This document shows positions 28,636 to 38,351 of a DNA stretch of 64,000 nt, piece by piece (position 1 is the first letter of the stretch; each line of letters starts with the position of its first letter). The notes beneath the pieces were generated by a model. It was not told the DNA's origin and made no database searches. It saw only the letters and a program-made list of their open reading frames with translations. The DNA comes from Gammaproteobacteria bacterium (GTDB lineage: Bacteria > Pseudomonadota > Gammaproteobacteria > Enterobacterales > Alteromonadaceae). The stretch is taken from the NCBI GenBank assembly GCA_018826295.1, contig JAHJZX010000001.1:62001-126000 (forward strand), in the 5' to 3' direction. The translations under genes and the position numbers were made by a program.

Positions 28636-28974
28636 ATGCCACAAATCGTATTTTTACCCCATGCCCAGCTGTGCCCTGACGGTGCCGCACTGGAGGCAAA
28701 AACCGGTGAAACAGTGTTGGATGTGGCGCTGCGTAACGGTATCTCTATTGAACATGCCTGTGAGAAATCCTGCGCCTGTACTACCTGTCACGTTATCGTG
28801 CGGGAAGGTTTTTATTCGCTGAATGAAAGTGAAGAGCTGGAAGACGATATGCTGGATAAAGCCTGGGGGCTGGAACCTGAGTCGCGGCTGGGTTGTCAGG
28901 CGCGGATCGCCGATGAAGATCTGGTGGTCGAAATTCCAAAATACACCGTAAACATGGTCAGTGAAGGCCATTAA
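28636..28974 (+). CDS. fdx: [2Fe-2S] ferredoxin of the isc operon
   Basis: The 112-residue adrenodoxin-type ferredoxin has the ligand pattern EHACEKSCACTTCHVIV plus a fourth Cys in SRLGCQARI. It supplies electrons for cluster assembly. It starts 3 bp after hscA and ends the operon. A terminator follows immediately, so iscX, present after fdx in enterobacteria, is absent here. Confidence 0.97.
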   Translation: MPQIVFLPHAQLCPDGAALEAKTGETVLDVALRNGISIEHACEKSCACTTCHVIVREGFYSLNESEELEDDMLDKAWGLEPESRLGCQARIADEDLVVEIPKYTVNMVSEGH

Positions 28975-28988
28975 GTACAACAAAGTAC

Positions 28989-29017
28989 AAAAAAACGGCC
29001 AGCCTGGCCGTTTTTTT
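28989..29017 (+). terminator. Terminator of the isc operon
   Basis: Stem ACGGCCAG / CTGGCCGT is flanked by A and T runs, 15 bp after the fdx stop codon. Confidence 0.9.
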
Positions 29018-29118
29018 ATGCAATTAACTGATCTAACTTAATAAAAAACTAATGTTGGCTGGAGAATCAGTAAAATTCAGCTAGGATCAGTAAGACATCG
29101 ATAACGTACGGAGTAACT

Positions 29119-30249
29119 ATGATAAAAAAATCTGTTCTGGCACTGGCACTTGCCGGGCTACTGAGCTCCCCGGCTTATGCCGATCTTACTATTAACGGTT
29201 TTGCTTCTATCAAAGCTGGTATGACAACCGGTAGTAATGACACCTTGTACGGTTATGCTGATGATCTCGATTTTAAAAATGAGAGTTTAATGGCATTACA
29301 GGTACGCTCTGATCTGGGCGAAAAGCTGTCGGTGACAGCGCAATTAATGGGGCGTGGTAACAACGATTTTGACATTGGCTTTGAATGGGCATTTTTAACC
29401 TATGAGCTGACCGACAATATGCGTATCAATGCCGGTCGATTGCGCACACCGTTTTATAAATACTCCGACTATATGGATGTTGGTTACGCTTACGACTGGA
29501 GCCGGGTGCCGCAAAGTGTTTACAGCCTGGGCTTTGACAATATAGAGGGCATCTCGCTTTATCGTACCGCGCAGCTCGGCAGCTTTGACTCTACATTACA
29601 ACTTATTTTTGGTGCCTACAGTGGCAATATCAGTTTGGCGGGCAGTGCAGCCAGTGCAAAAATTGACAATATCGCCGGTATTACCTGGGAGCTGGGACAG
29701 GACTGGTTTAATTTACGGGCCGCATACCTGAGCGGTAAAGTGACGATTGATGCGCCGGCATTACAGCCGTTATTGGGTGGTCTGCAGCAAGTCGGCTTAC
29801 CGCAGGTCGCAACATCAGTAGACTTTGCAGATGATAAAGGCGTATTTATTGGCCTGGGTGCGACTATTGACCGGAACAACCTGATTGCGGTGTTCGAGTT
29901 TAACAAAGTAGATGTTGAGGATACCTTCTTTGCGGAACGGGAAAACTATTATCTGTCGGTAGGTTACCGGTTCGACACTATAACTCCTTATGTGTCGTTT
30001 GAGCGCGAAGAGCATAGCAGCAAAGCTGAGATCTATCAGCCGTTAACCACGGCACTGCCACCACAGTTGTTATTGCCGTTGATTGGCACGGTAGAATCTT
30101 TAGCCTTTGAAGCCGATACTTTTAATATTGGTATGCGCTATGATTTTCATCCGTCTGCCGCTTTTAAAGCGCAGTTCAGTTCACAAAAAGACAAAATCCA
30201 AAATGACCGCAGTGGCTTAATCACTGTTGGTGTTGATCTTGTGTTCTAA
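29119..30249 (+). CDS. Outer membrane porin-like beta-barrel protein
   Basis: The 376-residue protein has a signal peptide (cut after AYA), then amphipathic beta strands throughout and a C-terminal Phe (VGVDLVF), as expected of barrels inserted by BAM. NAGRLRTPFYKYSDYMDVGYAY near residue 105 resembles the porin family seen next to small phosphate-binding-like proteins. The partner gene starts 9 bp downstream. The substrate is not evident from sequence. Confidence 0.8.
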   Translation: MIKKSVLALALAGLLSSPAYADLTINGFASIKAGMTTGSNDTLYGYADDLDFKNESLMALQVRSDLGEKLSVTAQLMGRGNNDFDIGFEWAFLTYELTDNMRINAGRLRTPFYKYSDYMDVGYAYDWSRVPQSVYSLGFDNIEGISLYRTAQLGSFDSTLQLIFGAYSGNISLAGSAASAKIDNIAGITWELGQDWFNLRAAYLSGKVTIDAPALQPLLGGLQQVGLPQVATSVDFADDKGVFIGLGATIDRNNLIAVFEFNKVDVEDTFFAERENYYLSVGYRFDTITPYVSFEREEHSSKAEIYQPLTTALPPQLLLPLIGTVESLAFEADTFNIGMRYDFHPSAAFKAQFSSQKDKIQNDRSGLITVGVDLVF

Positions 30250-30258
30250 GGAGCGATT

Positions 30259-30672
30259 ATGCGATTTCTGACTACTTTTGTTCTAATCCTTGGTTTCACA
30301 ACGGCACTGGCACAGGCTGAGATTGCTGTTGTGGTTAATCCGGCTAATGCCAATGCGGTATCTTCTGACGATTTAAACCGGCTGTTTTTAGGCCGGGCGT
30401 CCAGCTTCGCTGATGGTAGCAAGGCAACGCCGTTAAATCTGGCAGAGGGCCAGGCAGCCCGTGAAGAATTCGACAGCAAGGTACTTAACCGCTCGTCAGC
30501 CCAGCTGAAAGCTTACTGGTCAAAACTGGTGTTTACCGGCAAGGGCACGCCACCAAAAGAGCTGGCAGATGATGCTGCCGTTAAAGCTGCCGTGGCAGGC
30601 GATAGCACGGCTATTGGTTATATAAGCAGTGGCAGCGTAGACGGTAGCGTCAAGGTTGTCGCGACCTTTTAA
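30259..30672 (+). CDS. Small periplasmic PstS-like binding protein
   Basis: The 137-residue protein has a signal peptide (cut after AQA) and the short PBP-like fold: NPANANAVSSDDLNRLFLGRASSFADG, then FTGKGTPPKELADDAAVKAAVAGDSTAIGYISS. It is half the size of true PstS, so it may bind phosphate or another anion as a single lobe, perhaps working with the adjacent porin. No ABC permease or ATPase gene is nearby. The pair interrupts the isc-to-ndk order seen in E. coli. Confidence 0.75.
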   Translation: MRFLTTFVLILGFTTALAQAEIAVVVNPANANAVSSDDLNRLFLGRASSFADGSKATPLNLAEGQAAREEFDSKVLNRSSAQLKAYWSKLVFTGKGTPPKELADDAAVKAAVAGDSTAIGYISSGSVDGSVKVVATF

Positions 30673-30706
30673 ATTGCTGCCTTAATCTGCTAAAACTGTC
30701 ATCTAC

Positions 30707-30734
30707 AGCCGCAACACTGAGTTGCGGCTTTTTT
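30707..30734 (+). terminator. Terminator after the porin/binding-protein pair
   Basis: Nine-base stem AGCCGCAAC / GTTGCGGCT with a five-base loop and T run. Confidence 0.9.
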
Positions 30735-30745
30735 ATCGGCAAAAA

Positions 30746-30774
30746 TAGGTTTTTTAATACAACTAGCGTATAAT
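30746..30774 (+). promoter_or_regulatory. Probable ndk promoter
   Basis: A perfect TATAAT (30769-30774) lies 58 bp upstream of the ndk start codon. The best -35, TAGGTT at 30746-30751 with 17-bp spacing, is weak. Confidence 0.4.
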
Positions 30775-30831
30775 TTGCCGCCTTAAAATTTAATCAGTTA
30801 GTTTAACTAATCTTTTAATCAGGAGCCTGTT

Positions 30832-31263
30832 ATGGCGTTAGAACGCACTTTTTCAATTATCAAGCCGGATGCTGTTGCAAAAAACGTAATCGGTGCAATT
30901 TACAACCGCTTTGAATCTGCCGGTTTACGTATCGTTGCAGCTAAGATGCTACACTTAAGCCGCGAACAGGCTGAAGGTTTTTACGCTGAACACAAAGAGC
31001 GTCCGTTCTTTGCTGCTTTAGTATCTTTTATGACGTCTGGCCCGGTAATGGTACAGGTGTTAGAAGGTGAAGATGCGGTACGTAAAAACCGTGAAATCAT
31101 GGGCGCAACTAACCCTAAAGATGCGACTGCCGGTACTTTACGCGCAGATTACGCTGCCAGCATTGACGAAAATGCGGTACACGGTTCAGATGCAGCGGCT
31201 TCTGCAGCACGCGAAATTGCTTACTTCTTCACAGAAGCTGAGCTGTGTGCCCGTACCCGTTAA
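30832..31263 (+). CDS. ndk: Nucleoside diphosphate kinase
   Basis: The 143-residue enzyme balances NTP pools. It begins [18 protein letters not shown]. The catalytic His is in [19 protein letters not shown], and [19 protein letters not shown] is present. It is expressed from its own promoter and followed by a strong hairpin before rlmN. Confidence 0.98.
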   Translation: MALERTFSIIKPDAVAKNVIGAIYNRFESAGLRIVAAKMLHLSREQAEGFYAEHKERPFFAALVSFMTSGPVMVQVLEGEDAVRKNREIMGATNPKDATAGTLRADYAASIDENAVHGSDAAASAAREIAYFFTEAELCARTR

Positions 31264-31287
31264 GCGTTAAACGCCTGCGATAACGGA

Positions 31288-31311
31288 CTAAGGGGGCAGC
31301 AGCCCCCTTAG
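31288..31311 (+). terminator. Perfect hairpin between ndk and rlmN
   Basis: Ten-base stem CTAAGGGGGC / GCCCCCTTAG with a four-base AGCA loop. It lacks a T run, so it may attenuate or stabilise rather than fully terminate. Confidence 0.55.
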
Positions 31312-31369
31312 TGCATGTTGGTACAGTGTTTTATGGCTATTGTTTATAGTAGTAAGGAGCGGTCGGCTA

Positions 31370-32494
31370 ATGACTGAACAGCAAAACAAAATTAATTTAC
31401 TCGATTTAACGCGCGCCGAGATGCAGGCGTTCTTTGTTGAGCTGGGTGAAAAACCGTTCCGCGCTGATCAGGTAATGAAGTGGATTTACCACTTCTGCGT
31501 CGATGATTTCGACAAGATGAGCAATATCAATAAAGTACTGCGTGAGAAACTCAAAGCACGTTGCGTGATTGAAGCACCTGTAGTGGTAACCCGGCAAGAT
31601 AGCAGTGACGGCACCATCAAGTTTGTGATGGGCTTAAGCGGTGGCCAGGAAGTTGAAACGGTGTGGATCCCGGAGAAAGACCGCCGGACTCTGTGTGTGT
31701 CTTCACAGGTTGGCTGCGCGCTGGATTGTTCATTTTGCTCTACGGCGCAGCAGGGTTTTAACCGCAATCTTACCGTATCGGAAATTATCGGTCAGGTCTG
31801 GCGGGTAGCACAGATTATCGGCAGCTATGGCGATACCGGTGATAAACCGGTCACTAACGTGGTGATGATGGGCATGGGTGAGCCACTATTAAACCTAAAC
31901 AATGTGGTGCCGGCCATGGAACTGATGCTGGAGGATTTCGGCTTTGGCTTATCCAAGCGCCGTGTCACCTTAAGTACTTCTGGTGTGGTACCGGCCTTAG
32001 AGCTATTACGGGATAAGATCGATGTTGCCCTGGCAATTTCGTTGCATGCGCCCAATAACGAGCTGCGTAATGAGCTGGTACCGGTTAACCGCAAATACCC
32101 GATGGAAGAGTTTTTAGCAGCTTCAAGGCGTTATGTGGCGAACTCTAAAGCCAATGATAAGGTCACAGTAGAGTATGTCATGCTGGACGGTGTAAACGAC
32201 AGTATGGAACAGGCACATGAGCTGGCGCAGGCGCTGAAAGACACACCGTCGAAGATAAACCTGATCCCGTTTAACCCTTATCCGGGGTCGCCGTACAAAC
32301 GTTCGAGTAACTCACGGATTGACAGATTTAACAAAGTCTTACAAGAATACGGCTTTACTGTTATTGTACGCAAAACCCGCGGTGACGATATTGACGCTGC
32401 CTGCGGCCAACTGGTTGGTGATGTGATTGACAGAACAAAACGCCTTATTAAAAAGCAGGAAAAAGGTCAGCCCATTACCGTTAAATTGTTGTAA
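31370..32494 (+). CDS. rlmN: Dual-specificity rRNA/tRNA adenine-C2 methyltransferase RlmN
   Basis: The radical-SAM enzyme methylates A2503 of 23S rRNA and A37 of tRNAs. The start [15 protein letters not shown], behind AAGGAG, gives 374 residues. A TTG ten codons upstream is rejected. The cluster motif is CALDCSFC, followed by [17 protein letters not shown], and the C-terminal catalytic Cys is in DIDAACGQL. It starts the conserved rlmN-pilW-rodZ-ispG order. Confidence 0.97.
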   Translation: MTEQQNKINLLDLTRAEMQAFFVELGEKPFRADQVMKWIYHFCVDDFDKMSNINKVLREKLKARCVIEAPVVVTRQDSSDGTIKFVMGLSGGQEVETVWIPEKDRRTLCVSSQVGCALDCSFCSTAQQGFNRNLTVSEIIGQVWRVAQIIGSYGDTGDKPVTNVVMMGMGEPLLNLNNVVPAMELMLEDFGFGLSKRRVTLSTSGVVPALELLRDKIDVALAISLHAPNNELRNELVPVNRKYPMEEFLAASRRYVANSKANDKVTVEYVMLDGVNDSMEQAHELAQALKDTPSKINLIPFNPYPGSPYKRSSNSRIDRFNKVLQEYGFTVIVRKTRGDDIDAACGQLVGDVIDRTKRLIKKQEKGQPITVKLL

Positions 32495-32515
32495 TAAATC
32501 AAGGATGTGCGTGTT

Positions 32516-34375
32516 GTGAAGCAAAAAGTTCTTCTTGGTATATCACTTTGTAGTGTGCTGGCTCTGACCGGTTGTGTGTCGGAGCAAAGCTATGTTGGCA
32601 GTGATAAACCAGTGTCTGACCGTACCTTTGACAACATAGAAGCCGCCCGCACCCGCATTTCTTTGGGGCTGAATTATCTGCGCCGCGGTGACACATCACA
32701 GGCCAAATATAATCTGGAACGGGCCCGCAGTTTTTCACCAAATTCAGCCGAAGTGCACAGTGCGCTGGCTTATTACTATCAAAGTGTCGGTGAAAATAAG
32801 CAGGCTGAAGAGTATTTTCGCAATGCTATCAGCAAGGATGCCAATTACGCTGATGCCTACAACAACTATGGCGCGTTTTTATGTCAGCTGAATCGTTATG
32901 ATGAAGCTGAGCAGTTATTACTAAAGGCGATTAGCAGAGCCGGTTATATCCGTGTTGCTGAAAGCTATGAAAACCTGGCGCTGTGTCAGTTGCAGCAAAA
33001 CCACTTTGTTAAAGCCAGCACTTATTTAGAAAACTCCATAAGCCACAATGCTACCCGCATCACATCGTTAACTCTGGCCGCAGGTCTAGCCTATGCGATG
33101 GGAGATAACCGGTCGGCTAAAGAGCGGCTTGACCGCATCCAGCGTCTGGGGCGGGTGTCTGCGCGTACTGTGTTGTTAAGTTATTTGATAGCCGAGAAAA
33201 ACGGTGATGTGCAAACCCAACGCAATGCTGAACAACTGTTACTGACGCTGTACACCGAAACACCGGAAACCCGGTTGTTGTTGCAAAATAAAACGCAGGA
33301 CAGCGAGTTTGAACAGTTACGCGAGCGCTATAAAGACAGCTTGATGGCCAACATTGTCACACCAGACCCTTCTGCGGATAAGTTACCGCTGCCAGCTAAA
33401 CCGGTAGCTAATCCTAAATTGAAAGTGGTAAAACGAAAAACTGCTGCAGACGATGAACCCGCTGTGACATCTTTTAGCCGGCCGCGGACAGAATTAAGCA
33501 ATACCGCTAGTGGCATTGCTGGCGCACTGGCGGCTAACACCGCTGCGGCTACAAAAACGCCGCCGTTACCCGTTGAAGCTACAACCACACCACAGACAGC
33601 TGAGCCGGAGCCGATGCCGGCAGAGCCTGAGCTGAGCGCAGACGTAGTGGCGACAGCCGAAGAAACCGTGACAACTGAACCTGAAATGGCCGCCGAAACT
33701 GAACTCGCTGCGCTTGAGCCGGAACTTACGCCAACTGAGCCTGAAATGGCCGCTGAAACTGAACTCGCCGCGCTTGAGCCGGAACTTACGCCAACTGAGC
33801 CTGAAATGGCCGCTGAAACTGAACTCGCTGCGCTTGAGCCGGAACTTGCGCCGACTGAGCCTGAAGTAGCTGTTGAAACTGAGCTGGCGAACGAGGCTAT
33901 ATCAGAAGAGGCGATGCCAGAAGAGCCGATGCCAGAAGCATCTACGCTGACTTTGGCGCAGCCAGAGACTGGCGGGAACGATATGGCTTCTGCAGTTGAG
34001 CCGGCGTTTCATCTGGTGCAGGCGGCAGAATCGCTGTACGCCATTTCAGTAAAACATAATATCCGTTTGCAAAAGCTGATGCAGTGGAACCAGCTGACGC
34101 CGGAGTCGGTAATTAAAACCGGCCAGAAAATATGGCTGGAGCCGGTATCGGCGCAACAGCTTGAAGCTGCCGTCGCCGTCGTAGCCGAGCGGCAGCAGAC
34201 AGTAAGCACTACCGATGTACATATTGTTGCCAGTGGCGAAACGATGTTTGGTATTTCATACCGCTACAACATAAAACTGGACAAATTTATGAGCTGGAAC
34301 GGTTTAACCGAATACAGCACCTTACAGGTAGGTCAAGCAGTTTATGTGGTTGACCCGGCAAGTGTTACGCAATGA
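32516..34375 (+). CDS. pilW: PilW/PilF-type TPR lipoprotein extended by repeats and two LysM domains
   Basis: The 619-residue protein has a lipobox (LALTGC) and TPR repeats over residues ~35-270 (RRGDTSQAKYNLERARSF, NYADAYNNYGAFLCQL). Those match PilW/PilF, the pilotin for type IV pilus secretin assembly, normally about 250 residues. Beyond this lie a Pro/Glu/Ala-rich linker with a 20-residue tandem repeat and two LysM modules (HLVQAAESLYAISVKHNI and HIVASGETMFGISYRYNI). LysM should bind peptidoglycan. The GTG at 32516 has AAGGA ten bases upstream; an earlier GTG at 32507 is too close to it. Its stop overlaps rodZ by 4 bp. Confidence 0.88.
   Translation: MKQKVLLGISLCSVLALTGCVSEQSYVGSDKPVSDRTFDNIEAARTRISLGLNYLRRGDTSQAKYNLERARSFSPNSAEVHSALAYYYQSVGENKQAEEYFRNAISKDANYADAYNNYGAFLCQLNRYDEAEQLLLKAISRAGYIRVAESYENLALCQLQQNHFVKASTYLENSISHNATRITSLTLAAGLAYAMGDNRSAKERLDRIQRLGRVSARTVLLSYLIAEKNGDVQTQRNAEQLLLTLYTETPETRLLLQNKTQDSEFEQLRERYKDSLMANIVTPDPSADKLPLPAKPVANPKLKVVKRKTAADDEPAVTSFSRPRTELSNTASGIAGALAANTAAATKTPPLPVEATTTPQTAEPEPMPAEPELSADVVATAEETVTTEPEMAAETELAALEPELTPTEPEMAAETELAALEPELTPTEPEMAAETELAALEPELAPTEPEVAVETELANEAISEEAMPEEPMPEASTLTLAQPETGGNDMASAVEPAFHLVQAAESLYAISVKHNIRLQKLMQWNQLTPESVIKTGQKIWLEPVSAQQLEAAVAVVAERQQTVSTTDVHIVASGETMFGISYRYNIKLDKFMSWNGLTEYSTLQVGQAVYVVDPASVTQ
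33674..33853 (+). repeat. Three 60-bp in-frame tandem repeats in pilW
   Basis: Three nearly identical 60-bp units (33674, 33734, 33794) encode TEPEMAAETELAALEPELTP. A degenerate fourth copy continues to about 33889. The near identity at DNA level points to recent slippage or unequal recombination, so copy number probably varies between strains. Confidence 0.9.
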
Positions 34376-35217
34376 CAGCTGAAATACCGGCCTTAACTGT
34401 AGGGCAGCAACTGCAACAAGCCCGCGAACAGCGCGGTTTAAGCCAGCAGCAGGTCGCGGTGCAGCTAAACCTTAAACCAGATGTGGTGGTTAAGCTGGAA
34501 TCAGATCAGCTAGACGGTACCCTCGAGACCTATGCCCGTGGCTATGTGCGTGCCTACGCCCGGCTGATGAAGTTACCTGAACAAGAACTTTTAGCCGCCT
34601 ATGGTAAGCACGGCGACAAACATAACACGGCTAAACCGATGCGGACCTTTTCTAACCGGGCTGCCCATCAGGCCACTGAAAACCGCTTTATGTGGCTGAC
34701 CTACGCCATCATCGCATTATTGCTGGTATTGCTGTTTATCTGGTGGTGGCAAAGCGAACGAAATGTTGTGCAACCTGCCGCAACGCCGCAAGCCGAGTTG
34801 TCCGCTGCGGTAACCGATAGTGAGTTGCCAGTTGTAGCCCCTTTAGAAGGTATCGAGACAGAGAATAGCAGCATTGAGCCGACAGCGGACCAGATAGTGT
34901 CGATGCTGGCGCAGTTAGCTGAAGAGCCAGTGCAACAGTCCGACAGCGGGCCGTTAACGACAGAGCCTTTACTGGACGAGCTGGAAATGCGCTTTAGTGC
35001 CAATTGTTGGGTCAATGTGGTGGACGCTGCCGGTAATAGGGTGGCCTATGGCACCAAGCAAAGCGGTTATGTTATGCAATTGCAGGGCAAAGCACCATTT
35101 GAAGTGACATTGGGCAACCCCAGTGTAGTGCAAATTAACTTTAATCAGCAGGCCGTAGATATGTCGTCGTTTCCCGGTGGCAGAGTGGCAAAGTTTAGTA
35201 TTCCAGAGTCAGAATAA
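34372..35217 (+). CDS. rodZ: Cytoskeletal / cell-shape protein RodZ
   Basis: The 281-residue protein has an N-terminal helix-turn-helix ([21 protein letters not shown]), which in RodZ binds MreB rather than DNA. A single membrane helix lies at about residues 105-125 ([19 protein letters not shown]). A linker and the periplasmic DUF4115 domain ([19 protein letters not shown]) follow. It keeps rod shape with MreB. Its ATG overlaps the pilW stop codon and ispG follows after 2 bp. Confidence 0.92.
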   Translation: MTAEIPALTVGQQLQQAREQRGLSQQQVAVQLNLKPDVVVKLESDQLDGTLETYARGYVRAYARLMKLPEQELLAAYGKHGDKHNTAKPMRTFSNRAAHQATENRFMWLTYAIIALLLVLLFIWWWQSERNVVQPAATPQAELSAAVTDSELPVVAPLEGIETENSSIEPTADQIVSMLAQLAEEPVQQSDSGPLTTEPLLDELEMRFSANCWVNVVDAAGNRVAYGTKQSGYVMQLQGKAPFEVTLGNPSVVQINFNQQAVDMSSFPGGRVAKFSIPESE

Positions 35218-35219
35218 GC

Positions 35220-36323
35220 ATGTTTGCAGAAAATCCGATTAAACGGCGTGAAAGCACGCAAATTCGTGTTGGTAATGTGCTGATCGGCGGTGATGCACCG
35301 ATCGCTGTACAATCGATGACTAACACCCGTACCACCGACGTAGCAGCAACAGTGGCACAAATACAGGCAATTGCTAAAGCCGGTGCTGATTTAGTCCGTG
35401 TTTCGGTACCGACAATGGAAGCCGCTGAGGCTTTTAAACTGATTAAGCAGCAGTCGCCTATTCCGCTGGTGGCTGATATTCATTTTGATTACCGTATTGC
35501 GCTTAAAGTGGCAGAATACGGCGTAGATTGCCTGCGGATAAACCCGGGTAATATTGGCCGGGAAGACCGTATTCGTGCCGTGGTAGATTGTGCGCGCGAT
35601 TACAATATTCCTATCCGTATCGGCGTTAACGGTGGCTCACTGGAAGCCGATATTCAGGAAAAATACCGCGAGCCCACACCAGAAGCGCTGGTCGAGTCGG
35701 CTATGCGGCATGTTGAAATTCTGGATCGGTTGAACTTTGATCAGTTTAAAGTCAGCGTTAAAGCCTCCGATGTGTTTTTGGCAGTGGGTGCTTACCGGTT
35801 GCTGGCAAAACAAATTAAGCAGCCGCTGCATTTGGGTATTACCGAAGCCGGTGGCGCCCGGGCTGGTGCGGTAAAGTCGGCTATTGGTTTAGGCATGTTA
35901 CTGGCCGAAGGTATCGGCGATACGCTACGTATTTCATTGGCCGCCGATCCGGTAGAAGAAGTTAAAGTAGCCTTTGATATTTTAAAGTCACTGCGTATCC
36001 GCTCACGCGGTATTAATTTTATTGCCTGCCCCAGTTGTTCGCGGCAGGAGTTTGATGTGATCAAAACCATGAACCAGCTTGAAGAGCGGCTGGAAGATGT
36101 GATTGAGCCTCTAACGGTATCGGTGATTGGCTGCGTGGTAAATGGCCCGGGCGAAGCTCTGGTGTCAGATTTAGGCGTGGCCGGAGCCAGTAAAAAAAGC
36201 GGTTTTTATATTAACGGCCAACGGCAAAAACTGCGGTTGGATAACGAGCAGGTCGCCGAGCAACTGGAACAACAGGTGCGCGACTATCTGCAGCAAAAAA
36301 TTGCAGTACGCCAGCTGGATTAA
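35220..36323 (+). CDS. ispG: 4-hydroxy-3-methylbut-2-enyl diphosphate synthase IspG
   Basis: The 367-residue enzyme performs the penultimate step of the MEP isoprenoid pathway with a [4Fe-4S] cluster. It has [20 protein letters not shown] near the start, [11 protein letters not shown], the cluster cysteines in [11 protein letters not shown] and a later Cys in [10 protein letters not shown]. It depends on Fe-S assembly from the isc genes upstream. Confidence 0.97.
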   Translation: MFAENPIKRRESTQIRVGNVLIGGDAPIAVQSMTNTRTTDVAATVAQIQAIAKAGADLVRVSVPTMEAAEAFKLIKQQSPIPLVADIHFDYRIALKVAEYGVDCLRINPGNIGREDRIRAVVDCARDYNIPIRIGVNGGSLEADIQEKYREPTPEALVESAMRHVEILDRLNFDQFKVSVKASDVFLAVGAYRLLAKQIKQPLHLGITEAGGARAGAVKSAIGLGMLLAEGIGDTLRISLAADPVEEVKVAFDILKSLRIRSRGINFIACPSCSRQEFDVIKTMNQLEERLEDVIEPLTVSVIGCVVNGPGEALVSDLGVAGASKKSGFYINGQRQKLRLDNEQVAEQLEQQVRDYLQQKIAVRQLD

Positions 36324-36335
36324 ACCAGTACGGGC

Positions 36336-36364
36336 TTGGTGTTTAGGCGCCTTGCGCCTATAAT
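36336..36364 (+). promoter_or_regulatory. hisS promoter with a palindrome in the spacer
   Basis: TTGGTG (36336-36341) and TATAAT (36359-36364) are 17 bp apart. The palindrome TAGGCGC-CTT-GCGCCTA (36344-36360) fills the spacer and touches the -10, so it may be an operator or an RNA hairpin of the read-through transcript. Confidence 0.5.
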
Positions 36365-36403
36365 CGCCGCTGCTTTTTAACTTAAACCGATGGAAATTTC
36401 ATT

Positions 36404-37678
36404 TTGTCGAAGCAAATTCAGGCCATTCGCGGCATGAACGATTGCCTGCCGCAGGATACTCCGGCCTGGCAATACGTAGAGCAGATATTGCGCCAAACGG
36501 TTGCCAGCTATGGCTACAGCGAAATTCGTTTTCCGATTGTGGAAATGACCGAACTGTTTAAGCGCTCGATCGGTGAAGTCACCGATATTGTCGAAAAAGA
36601 AATGTACAGCTTTGCCGATCGCAATGGCGACAGCTTAACGTTGCGCCCGGAAGGCACCGCCTGTTGTGTGCGGGCCGGCAATGAGCATGGCTTACTGTAT
36701 AATCAGGAACAACGGCTGTGGTACACCGGGCCAATGTTTCGCCATGAACGGCCACAAAAAGGCCGCTACCGGCAGTTTCATCAGTTTGGCCTGGAGGCTT
36801 TTGGTATTGCTTCGGCCGATATTGACGCTGAAGTTATCATCCTGAGCAGCCGGTTGTGGCAACAGTTAGGGTTAACACCCTATGTTAAGCTGGAACTGAA
36901 CTCTTTAGGCTCAAGCGATGCACGCGCCGCTTATCGCGATGCACTGGTTGCTTATCTGGAGCAGCATAAAGCACTACTTGATGAAGATAGCCTGCGCCGC
37001 ATGTATACTAATCCGCTCAGGGTGTTAGATAGCAAAAATCCGGCGCTGGCCGAAATATTAGCCGCCGCGCCTAAGCTGGCCGATTATCTGGATGACGAGT
37101 CGGCGGCACATTTTGCCCGCTTGCAACAGTTGTTAACGCAGGCCGGTGTTGAGTTTAGTTTAAACCCACGCCTGGTACGCGGGCTGGATTACTATAACAA
37201 AACCGTATTTGAGTGGGTTACCACTGAGCTGGGCGCCCAGGGCACCGTCTGTGCGGGTGGCCGTTATGATGGTTTAGTTGAACAACTGGGTGGTAAAGCC
37301 ACGCCGGCAGTGGGGTTTGCTTTAGGCCTCGAGCGGCTGGTGCTGTTGCTGCAAACGCTGAATTTACTGCCAGCCTTACCGGCTGCGGCAGATATTTATC
37401 TGATGGCGCTGGGCGAAGCAGCGGAACTTGCCGCCTTGTCTGTTGCCGAAAGGCTGCGAACTGACTTGCCGCTCAGACGGATTATGGTGCATTGTGGCGG
37501 CGGTAATTTAAAGAAGCAGATGAAGCGGGCGGATAAATCCGGCGCCGGCATTGGCTTAATTTTAGGGGAAGAAGAACTTGCGCGCGGTGAGATCACTGTC
37601 AAATGGCTGCGCGCTGACAAACCCCAACAGACAATCTTATTAACTGAACTGGCTAACGCACTGGCTGAGCAAGCTTAA
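36404..37678 (+). CDS. hisS: Histidyl-tRNA synthetase
   Basis: The 424-residue class II synthetase starts at TTG, giving [16 protein letters not shown] as in E. coli (424 residues). The nearby ATG at 36390 is out of frame. Motif 2 is in [19 protein letters not shown], and the histidine-binding motifs include [15 protein letters not shown] and [16 protein letters not shown]-terminal anticodon-binding domain closes the protein. Confidence 0.97.
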   Translation: MSKQIQAIRGMNDCLPQDTPAWQYVEQILRQTVASYGYSEIRFPIVEMTELFKRSIGEVTDIVEKEMYSFADRNGDSLTLRPEGTACCVRAGNEHGLLYNQEQRLWYTGPMFRHERPQKGRYRQFHQFGLEAFGIASADIDAEVIILSSRLWQQLGLTPYVKLELNSLGSSDARAAYRDALVAYLEQHKALLDEDSLRRMYTNPLRVLDSKNPALAEILAAAPKLADYLDDESAAHFARLQQLLTQAGVEFSLNPRLVRGLDYYNKTVFEWVTTELGAQGTVCAGGRYDGLVEQLGGKATPAVGFALGLERLVLLLQTLNLLPALPAAADIYLMALGEAAELAALSVAERLRTDLPLRRIMVHCGGGNLKKQMKRADKSGAGIGLILGEEELARGEITVKWLRADKPQQTILLTELANALAEQA

Positions 37679-37708
37679 CAGGCCTGTGCCGCACCTTGGA
37701 GTAATGCA

Positions 37709-38341
37709 GTGGAAATTTATAGCAGCGAAGAACAACAGGTAGAAGCAATAAAGCGGTTTTGGCACGAGTACGGCAAAGCTATTGTTGGCGGTGTCGTACT
37801 GGGTCTGGCAGTGCTTTATGGTTTTCGTTTTTATCAGGCAGAGCAGCGCGGTAATGCAGAGCAAGCCTCCAGCCGTTTTAGTCAGCTGGTAGAGCAGCGC
37901 ACTGACAATGCCAGCGAAGACTGGGTAGCCCAGGCGCAGGGTTTTATTGATGCTGGCAACAAAGACAGTTATGCCGTAATGGCGGCCTTGCTGGCAGCCA
38001 AAGATGCCATAGCGTTGCAACAGTTTGATAAGGCCGAAACTCAGTTGAACTGGGCACTGGGCCAGATTAAAGAACCGGCACTGGCGGCTGTGGCGCAACT
38101 GCGTTTGGCGCGCTTACAGCGTGAGCAGGGTAAATTAGATGCTGCTCTGACTACGTTAGCTAAGCCAGTACCACAGAGCTTTATTGCGTTACAAGCCGAA
38201 CTGACCGGCGATGTGCAATTGCAGGCGGGTAAATTGGCAGAGGCGAAAGCCGCTTATCAACTGGCGCTGAAAAACGCCGGTGAAAACAGCCAATTGTTGC
38301 AGGTAAAGCTGGATGACTTAGCACACGTCACAGCAGTATAA
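37709..38341 (+). CDS. yfgM: YfgM/RodZ-adjacent TPR protein, SecYEG ancillary subunit
   Basis: The 210-residue protein has a short cytoplasmic start (EIYSSEEQQVEAIKRFWHEY), one membrane helix (AIVGGVVLGLAVLYGFRFY) and a periplasmic TPR region. This matches YfgM, which works with PpiD at the Sec translocon. The GTG start has TTGGAG seven bases upstream. The order hisS-yfgM-bamB-der is conserved in gammaproteobacteria. Confidence 0.93.
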   Translation: MEIYSSEEQQVEAIKRFWHEYGKAIVGGVVLGLAVLYGFRFYQAEQRGNAEQASSRFSQLVEQRTDNASEDWVAQAQGFIDAGNKDSYAVMAALLAAKDAIALQQFDKAETQLNWALGQIKEPALAAVAQLRLARLQREQGKLDAALTTLAKPVPQSFIALQAELTGDVQLQAGKLAEAKAAYQLALKNAGENSQLLQVKLDDLAHVTAV

Positions 38342-38351
38342 CGAGGTGAGT

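Noticed and set aside
33674-33853. Regular 60-bp repeats considered as a CRISPR array
   Set aside because: Units are contiguous with no spacers and stay in frame inside pilW, so this is a coding tandem repeat.
37640-38098. 152-residue open frame opposite yfgM
   Set aside because: Antisense shadow of a well-identified gene, with Cys/His-rich composition unlike a real protein and no start signal.
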